Below the pieces are notes generated by a model. It had not been told where the DNA came from and did not search any database. It worked only from the letters and a program-made list of their open reading frames with translations. The translations under genes and the position numbers were made by a program. Positions 58,922-64,000 of a stretch of 64,000 nt of DNA are shown here, piece after piece (position 1 is the stretch's first letter; every line of letters begins with the position of its first letter). Origin of the DNA: Phyllostachys edulis (lineage: Eukaryota > Streptophyta > Magnoliopsida > Poales > Poaceae); the NCBI GenBank assembly GCA_036346405.1, contig CM070561.1, positions 29,048,215 to 29,112,214 of the forward strand. The letters are read 5' to 3'.

Positions 58922-58957
<36 letters not shown>
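58770..58957 (+). repeat. Tandem repeat of about 30 bp (four units) and a GA run in LTR III
   Basis: Units start ACAACTAC at 58770, 58799, 58829 and 58859 and include GTGGT and GAGAGA. A GA dinucleotide run follows at 58924-58957. Confidence 0.88.
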
Positions 58958-59009
58958 CCAGAGATGACTAGAGGAGGACGGCAAACGGCGCGGGCGCTCC
59001 GATGAACTC

Positions 59010-60466
59010 TGTAGGACCGGAAAGGCGACTAGAGGGGAGGTGAATAGGAGCACAAACACTTTTTCACCTTAATTGAATTCAATACTAATTTCACTCCAAT
59101 AGCTATAAAAGCTATGAAGATCAATATACAAGCACAGTGGAAGACTTGTATTGAATCCAATTAAAACCCCGACGCAAAACACCCAAAAATACCAAAAACT
59201 CAAAACTCTAAGTGTTGGGCGGTCTGACCTCTGATATTGGCGTGTCAAAAGTTTTGCCTAGTGGTTAGACCGCTGATTTTGGCAGTCAGACCGCCCCTGA
59301 CGATGAACAGCAAAATCAGCCTGAAAAACCGAAACGAAAATCGGTCTAACTTTTGATCCGTAAGGCCAAACTCTACGAAATTTGAAACACACCTTCCTAA
59401 GGATATTAGGAACATATTCCAAGTGGAGATTGAGTAGATCCACGTCAAAGTTTTCACCTTTTTCTGTTTTACCGAAGGAGGGTTCAAAACCGGGCAAAAA
59501 AACAAAAACTTGATCCAAATCTTGCTCGTGGGGGATTGATGATCTAGATGATCCTAGATGTATTCCCACACATCACAGCAAGGTAAAAGAGGGCACGAAA
59601 CAAACCAAAAACCATAGGATTAAGGAAGCACCCAAAATCATCAAAAGAGAAGGGAAAGCACATAAAGACTCATCTTTGAACAAACACCCAAACATTGATT
59701 CACGATTTGATGCTGGTTACAGCCACTCCATCCATGGAGGACAAAGCTCAATCCATGAGCACACAACTCAACACATCTCCTTAGAACCCTAAGCCTCTTC
59801 TCTTTCTCCTAAGCCCTAAGACAAACTAGGGTTTACCATGAAGTGCTTCAAGTGGCTGCATAACAGCCCCCTCTCTCTATTTATATGAGGCCTAGAGCTT
59901 CTAGAAGACTTAACCCTAATGGGCTCCCGTTAAGGCCTAATACAAACGGGTCACACACGCACACATCTCAAAGCGCCGTCTTCACTTCCCTGGACCTCAG
60001 CTCTCCAAGCTTAGTCCCGATCCACCTCGTCGTTGACCTGCAAGCCACCTGCACAGCAATAGACAAGCAAACACGAATCCGGGAACAAGTTCTTCACAAC
60101 TTGACCCACGTTAGCCAAAACATGCAATATGCAACACATATGCAATATCAAACAAGGATATGACCTATCCCAAAATCAATCCATAACTAATATCATCATT
60201 CTGCACAAAAACCGGTCGATCCGCCATTACGGCGGTCGACCGCCTGACCGAACCAAAAATCAATTGAAGACAAGGCCGGTCTGACCGCGGATTAGCCAAT
60301 CGACCGCCACCTGAATCGGTCGACCACCACACGTAAACCGGTCGACCGCCGAGACTGACAGATTCAAAGAACTTTGATTTAAAACGATTGAAACTTCAAA
60401 CCAAAAGTAACATTGCTAATTGTTTTATCATCCTAAGATCATGGGCATATCCCCATGATATCCACA
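59010..60466 (-). repeat. 3' LTR of copia element E7 (1457 bp)
   Basis: TGTAGGACCGGAAAGGCGAC at one end and ATATCCACA at the other, next to a polypurine tract. A minus-strand TATAAAT box lies at 59879-59886. Several CGGTCGACCGCC-type palindromic words occur at 60220-60350. Flanking duplication cannot be tested because the other LTR is outside the window. Confidence 0.85.
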
Positions 60467-60478
60467 ATCTCCCCCTTG
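60467..60478 (-). other. Polypurine tract of E7
   Basis: The reverse complement is CAAGGGGGAGAT, directly before the 3' LTR. Confidence 0.88.
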
Positions 60479-61987
60479 ATGAACACATTGGCAATCTCTC
60501 AGAAAATGTGGTTTTGGGTTTTGAAAGGTAAAGTACCCGACGTTTTCGCACAAAGGCACAACTTGGTCCATTAGCAAGAGAAAGCAATGGAAATGACCAA
60601 GCTGGCTTCAGAATAGCATAAGCAAATGAGATAAGGCAAAAGAAAGCACAAAAGCTTCAATTTCCAAAGAATAGCCAAAAATCTCACTTAGGTCCATATG
60701 AAAGAACAATTTTTCTATTTGACCTTTGATTATGTGAGTCTTCAAGAATTGCAATTCAGATTCAGAAAAGGCAATAAGACCAAAAGAATGCAATTGAGAT
60801 GTTCCCACTCACTATGATCACCAAAAAACAGAAAATCCATTTTCCTCCCTAAGACTCCAAAAAGCTCTAAAACAACATTTTTGACCAATCTTTCTCCCCC
60901 TTTGACAATGAATTCATCAAAGTGCATGGAAGAAGATAGAGCATGAATGGAATGGAATGGCTGCAATTTTATAATTTTTCATTTTTTTCAATTTTTTTTG
61001 TTTTGTTTATAACTTGAGCAAAAGGAGCCATGAAGATTATCCATGAAGACTGTACAAGTATTACACTAAGCCATATTATGTGAAGAGGCTAGGTTCAATC
61101 ATGGCAAAAACATGTACAGCAAAGCTAAGGCCAAAATAGCAATAATCTGAGATTAAATGAATTGAAGGCATGACAAGGTGCTCAAGATCATAGTTTAACT
61201 ATAGGTATCCAAAAATGAGTCAGGCCATGTCTATAAGCAAAATGGAGACCAGAAACTAGAAATTGAGTCAATTTTGAGCATTTTGAGTTCAGTTTTGAAT
61301 CAAATGGTTCAAGCATTTAGAATTTAGCACTTTGAGCACTTTGCTGAAAATGATTGGTTTTATCTTAGTAAAGCAAGTCCTCGACTAGGAGCCATCCACA
61401 ACTGCCTCCTAAGCTTCAACCAATTGCCAATTTGTTTTCTTAGCATTGTGCTAGATCTCAAGCCTCACTACGACCATCCCAAGCAACAAAAGCTTAAGAG
61501 AGTGGTCTGGGTCATCCAAAACTCCCCCTGAGTTCATGCCTAGTGCAATGGCAAGCCGTCTCATGAGAAAGAATTGGTGAGATCAGTTTTTTCGCACAGA
61601 AAAAAATTCATTTTTTATTTGCTTGACTTAAGAATTATCATAGCTCGATTTGAAACTCAAAATAAGTTCAAGACTGAATTAAGCCTATATGACATGGCAT
61701 GAATCATGAAAGGATCACTAAAGCAAAACTAGTCACAAGATCCAACAAGTTATGTTTTGATTCAATTTTCTCATAGATAATAAAGCTAGCATGGCAAAAG
61801 CTAAGCTATACATAAAAAGCCATAAAAGAATTCTAGCAGACTAGCACAAGACATGGCAGGGTATAAAGTATGAATTCAAGTCATACAAGGATAATAATCA
61901 AAGATCCACAAGATTATATTACAATGCAAGTTCTTTGAATTGTAAAATGCATTATGATACAAATGAATGCAAAAGAGCAAACTCCCC
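60479..61987 (-). other. E7 region between pol and the 3' LTR
   Basis: 1.5 kb of AT-rich sequence. SIRE-type elements can carry an extra (env-like) ORF at this place, but here only short frames are open and I see no recognisable domain. Nothing else is evident. Confidence 0.5.
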
Positions 61988-64000
61988 TCAAAACAGGCCA
62001 AGAGGACTAACAACCCCCAACTCTCCCGCAAAGAAGAAACGAGAAGAATCAAGAGCCTTAGTGAAAATATCCGCAACTTCTTTGCTCGGACTCAACAAAG
62101 TGAAGCACAACATCACCCTTCTCTACATGGTCTCTAAGGAAATGATATCTAACATCAATGTGCTTAGTCCTGGAATGTTGCATTGGGTTTTTAGCAATAT
62201 TAATGGTGCTAGTGTTATCAAAGAAAAGAGGAACACTACCCAAAGACAACCCATACCTGATCAGAGTAGACAAGATCCAGAGAACACGAGAGCAACTCTT
62301 GGTCATGCTGACTACATACTCGGCCTCGGCGATGGGGCAACAGAGGAGGGTGCTTCCTAGATGACCAAGAGATAAGAGATGTGCCTAAGAAATGACAAGT
62401 CTCGAAGTACTCTTCCAATCCACTCTACACCCAAAAAATCAGCATCGAGAAAAGGCGCGAATGGAGAGAGCGAAGAAGAAGAATACCAAAGTCCAAAGTC
62501 AAGAGTGTCTGAAGGTACTGAATATGCGACCTTTGCTTGGCGATGAGAAGCTCGAGGAAGCTCGAAATCGGCGCCTGCAGACACACAACAAAGCTGTATG
62601 TCCGGCCTCGACACTTTGTGAGATAGAGGAGCCAATCATGCTGCGGTACTCCTTTTGGTCCACTGGCTCTCCATCCTCATCAGGGTCCAGCACGGTGGTC
62701 GTGGCAATGGGAGTAGACATTGGCCTACTGCTTCCCATGTCGAAGCATCGAAGAAGGTCCTTTGTATACTTACTTTGATGAATGAAGGTGCCTTCTTTCG
62801 GTTGCTTGACTTGAAGACCAAGGAAGAAGGTCAATTAGCCCATCATGCTCATCTCGAACTCCTGCTCATAGAATCAAAACTGGACACCAAAGCATGAGAG
62901 GAACCACCGAATATAATGTTATCCACATAAATCTGAACCAACAAAAAGTCACTGCCATGCCTGAGAGTGAACAAGGTTTTATCAACCAATCCCATTTTGA
63001 AATCATTTTAAGCAGAAAACTCTTAAGCCTATCATACCAAGCTCTAGGGGCTTGTTTCAATCCATACAAGGCTTTGGAGAGTTTAAAAACATGGTTTGGG
63101 AACTTGAGATTTTCAAAACCAGGTGGTTGCTTGACAAAGACCTCTTCTTCTATGAAACCATTCAGGAAAGCACTTTTGACATCCATTTGAAATAGCTTGA
63201 AGCCCTTGGATGCCGCAAATGCTAGCAAAATGCGAATGGCTTCAATCTAGCTCTGAGGAGCAAAGGTCTCCTCAAAGTCTAAGCCCTCTACCTGGGAATA
63301 CCCTTGAGCTACAAGTCTAGCCTTATTGCGAACTACCAACCCATCTTCACTTTGCTTATTTTTGAAAACCCATTTTGTTCCAATTACATTATGATTAGGT
63401 GGAGGTTCAACTAAGGTCCAGACTTTGTTTCTTTCAAAATTTTCAAGTTCTTCATGCATGGCATTGACCCAAGAGGCATCAGAAAGAGCATGGGTGACAT
63501 CTCAGGGTTCAAAAGAAGTAACAAAAGCAGAATGTGCATAAGAATCAGGAGAAATGAACCTGGAGCGAGTGACTCGCTCATGTAGATCCCCAATAATCTG
63601 CTCAGGTGGATGTTGTTGCTGAATGCGAAGAGGAGCACCTGGTGCAGAAGTGGCATCTACCTCACTGGCTGTGGAGGTAGGATCAGAGCCACTCTGATCA
63701 TCGAAAAAGGTAGGAAGAGGCTGCTTATCTGAAGCTGGTGTAGTAGAAGCAGGCTCTCCAACCATGTCAGAAAGGACTTGAGGATGGATTGGGTCCTCAT
63801 CCTCAGAGTCATCATCGATGAAGATGCTCTTAGAAACCTGTGTACCTGCATCATCGGGTCTAGTACCAAGACTAGCCTCATCAAAAGTGACTTCGCAAGT
63901 CTCAACAACTTTGCTAGTGTCAAAATTAAATACACGATAGCCACGAGAATGAGCAGGATATCCAAGAAATATGCCATCAGAACATCTAGATTCAAATTTA
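61988..64000 (-). pseudogene. E7 copia pol (SIRE/Maximus type): end of integrase, RT and RNase H
   Basis: It enters the window with FESRCSDGIFLGYPAHSRGY and VETCEVTFDEASLG, then a variable acidic linker, then RT: SWVNAMHEELENFERNKVWT, KWVFKNKQSEDGLVVRNKA, FKLFQMDVKSAFLNGFIEEE and ALYGLKQAPRAWYDRL. The catalytic box near 62925 reads YVDNIIFGG, an Asp-to-Asn change. LTFFLGLQVKQPKEGTFIHQ, KEYRSMIGS and RNase H (FFDNTSTINIAKNP, RTKHIDVRYHFLRDHVEKGD) follow. ADIFTKAL marks the end, with the stop at 61988-61990. Stops or frameshifts occur near 63502, 63250, 63020, 62840, 62630 and 62080, so it is inactive as read. Confidence 0.92.

Larger units (their letters stand above)
56864..59009 (-). mobile_element. 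LTR III: chromovirus LTR, interrupted by E7
   Basis: TGTCAGGACCCC begins it, with no primer site before it, so it is a solo or 3' LTR of a minus-strand element. It is related to LTR II and, at its ends, to LTR I and LTR IV. It carries the core at 57635-57702, a Stowaway MITE (57398-57477) and tandem repeats (58151-58210, 58770-58957). Its far end is not seen: copia E7 begins at 59010. There is no gene in it. Confidence 0.75.

Noticed and set aside
60479..61987. env-like gene of the SIRE-type element
   Set aside because: Expected position, but only short frames and no membrane or coiled-coil pattern that I could support.
63657..63995. 112-codon Leu-rich minus-strand ORF that looks like a membrane protein
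   Set aside because: It is a shifted frame of the copia pol linker; the real frame beside it has the conserved FLGYPAHSRGY motif.

Overview
The window looks like heterochromatin from a large grass (Poaceae) genome, possibly Oryza or a relative. It consists almost entirely of nested transposable elements. I see no intact host gene, no tRNA or rRNA gene, no CRISPR array and nothing bacterial. The signs of a grass are initiator-tRNA-Met primer sites, chromovirus (Tekay/Del-type), Tat-type and SIRE-type LTR retrotransposons, CACTA, hAT and PIF/Harbinger DNA elements and a Stowaway MITE. The species is inferred, not shown.

Layout, left to right. (E1) 1-4200, minus strand: gag, an unusual pre-gag ORF, primer site and truncated LTR of a chromovirus. 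(LTR II) 4200-6993, plus strand: a truncated related LTR with primer site and the start of gag. (E2) 6985-24722, minus strand: a decayed chromovirus whose LTR is split by (E-Tat) 9612-22220, a 12.6 kb Tat-type element with both LTRs, a 5-bp target duplication and an antisense multi-exon gene. (E3) 24723-55235, plus strand: a copia element broken into pieces by later insertions. These are a hAT-type MITE (26304-31734) that was itself hit by a 4.7 kb solo LTR; a complete 12.6 kb chromovirus (E4, 33603-46177, target duplication AATTG); and a solo LTR (47773-54685). That solo LTR holds a 3.9 kb CACTA element, which carries a captured intron-containing copy of the 40S ribosomal protein S13 gene, into one exon of which a 1.07 kb hAT element inserted. 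55236-56234 holds PIF/Harbinger fragments. 56235-59009 holds a copia LTR remnant interrupted by another chromovirus LTR. (E7) 59010-64000, minus strand: the 3' half of a SIRE/Maximus-type copia element that runs off the window.

Target-site duplications fix much of the order of events. The host copia E3 is oldest in its block; the solo LTRs, MITE and E4 came later; CACTA then hAT are the last layers in the 47.8-54.7 kb block.

The points most worth following up are: the captured RPS13 gene and its nested hAT; a palindrome-containing core of about 68 bp shared by eight otherwise diverged LTRs; a pre-gag ORF present in two distinct chromoviruses; six-unit hairpin arrays in the Tat LTRs with further copies in its antisense gene; and a pattern of small indels at CAG/CTG sites that separates the two LTRs of E4 and even alters its primer site. 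The last may be a base-calling artefact of CHG methylation rather than biology, in which case many 'pseudogene' calls here would be too pessimistic.
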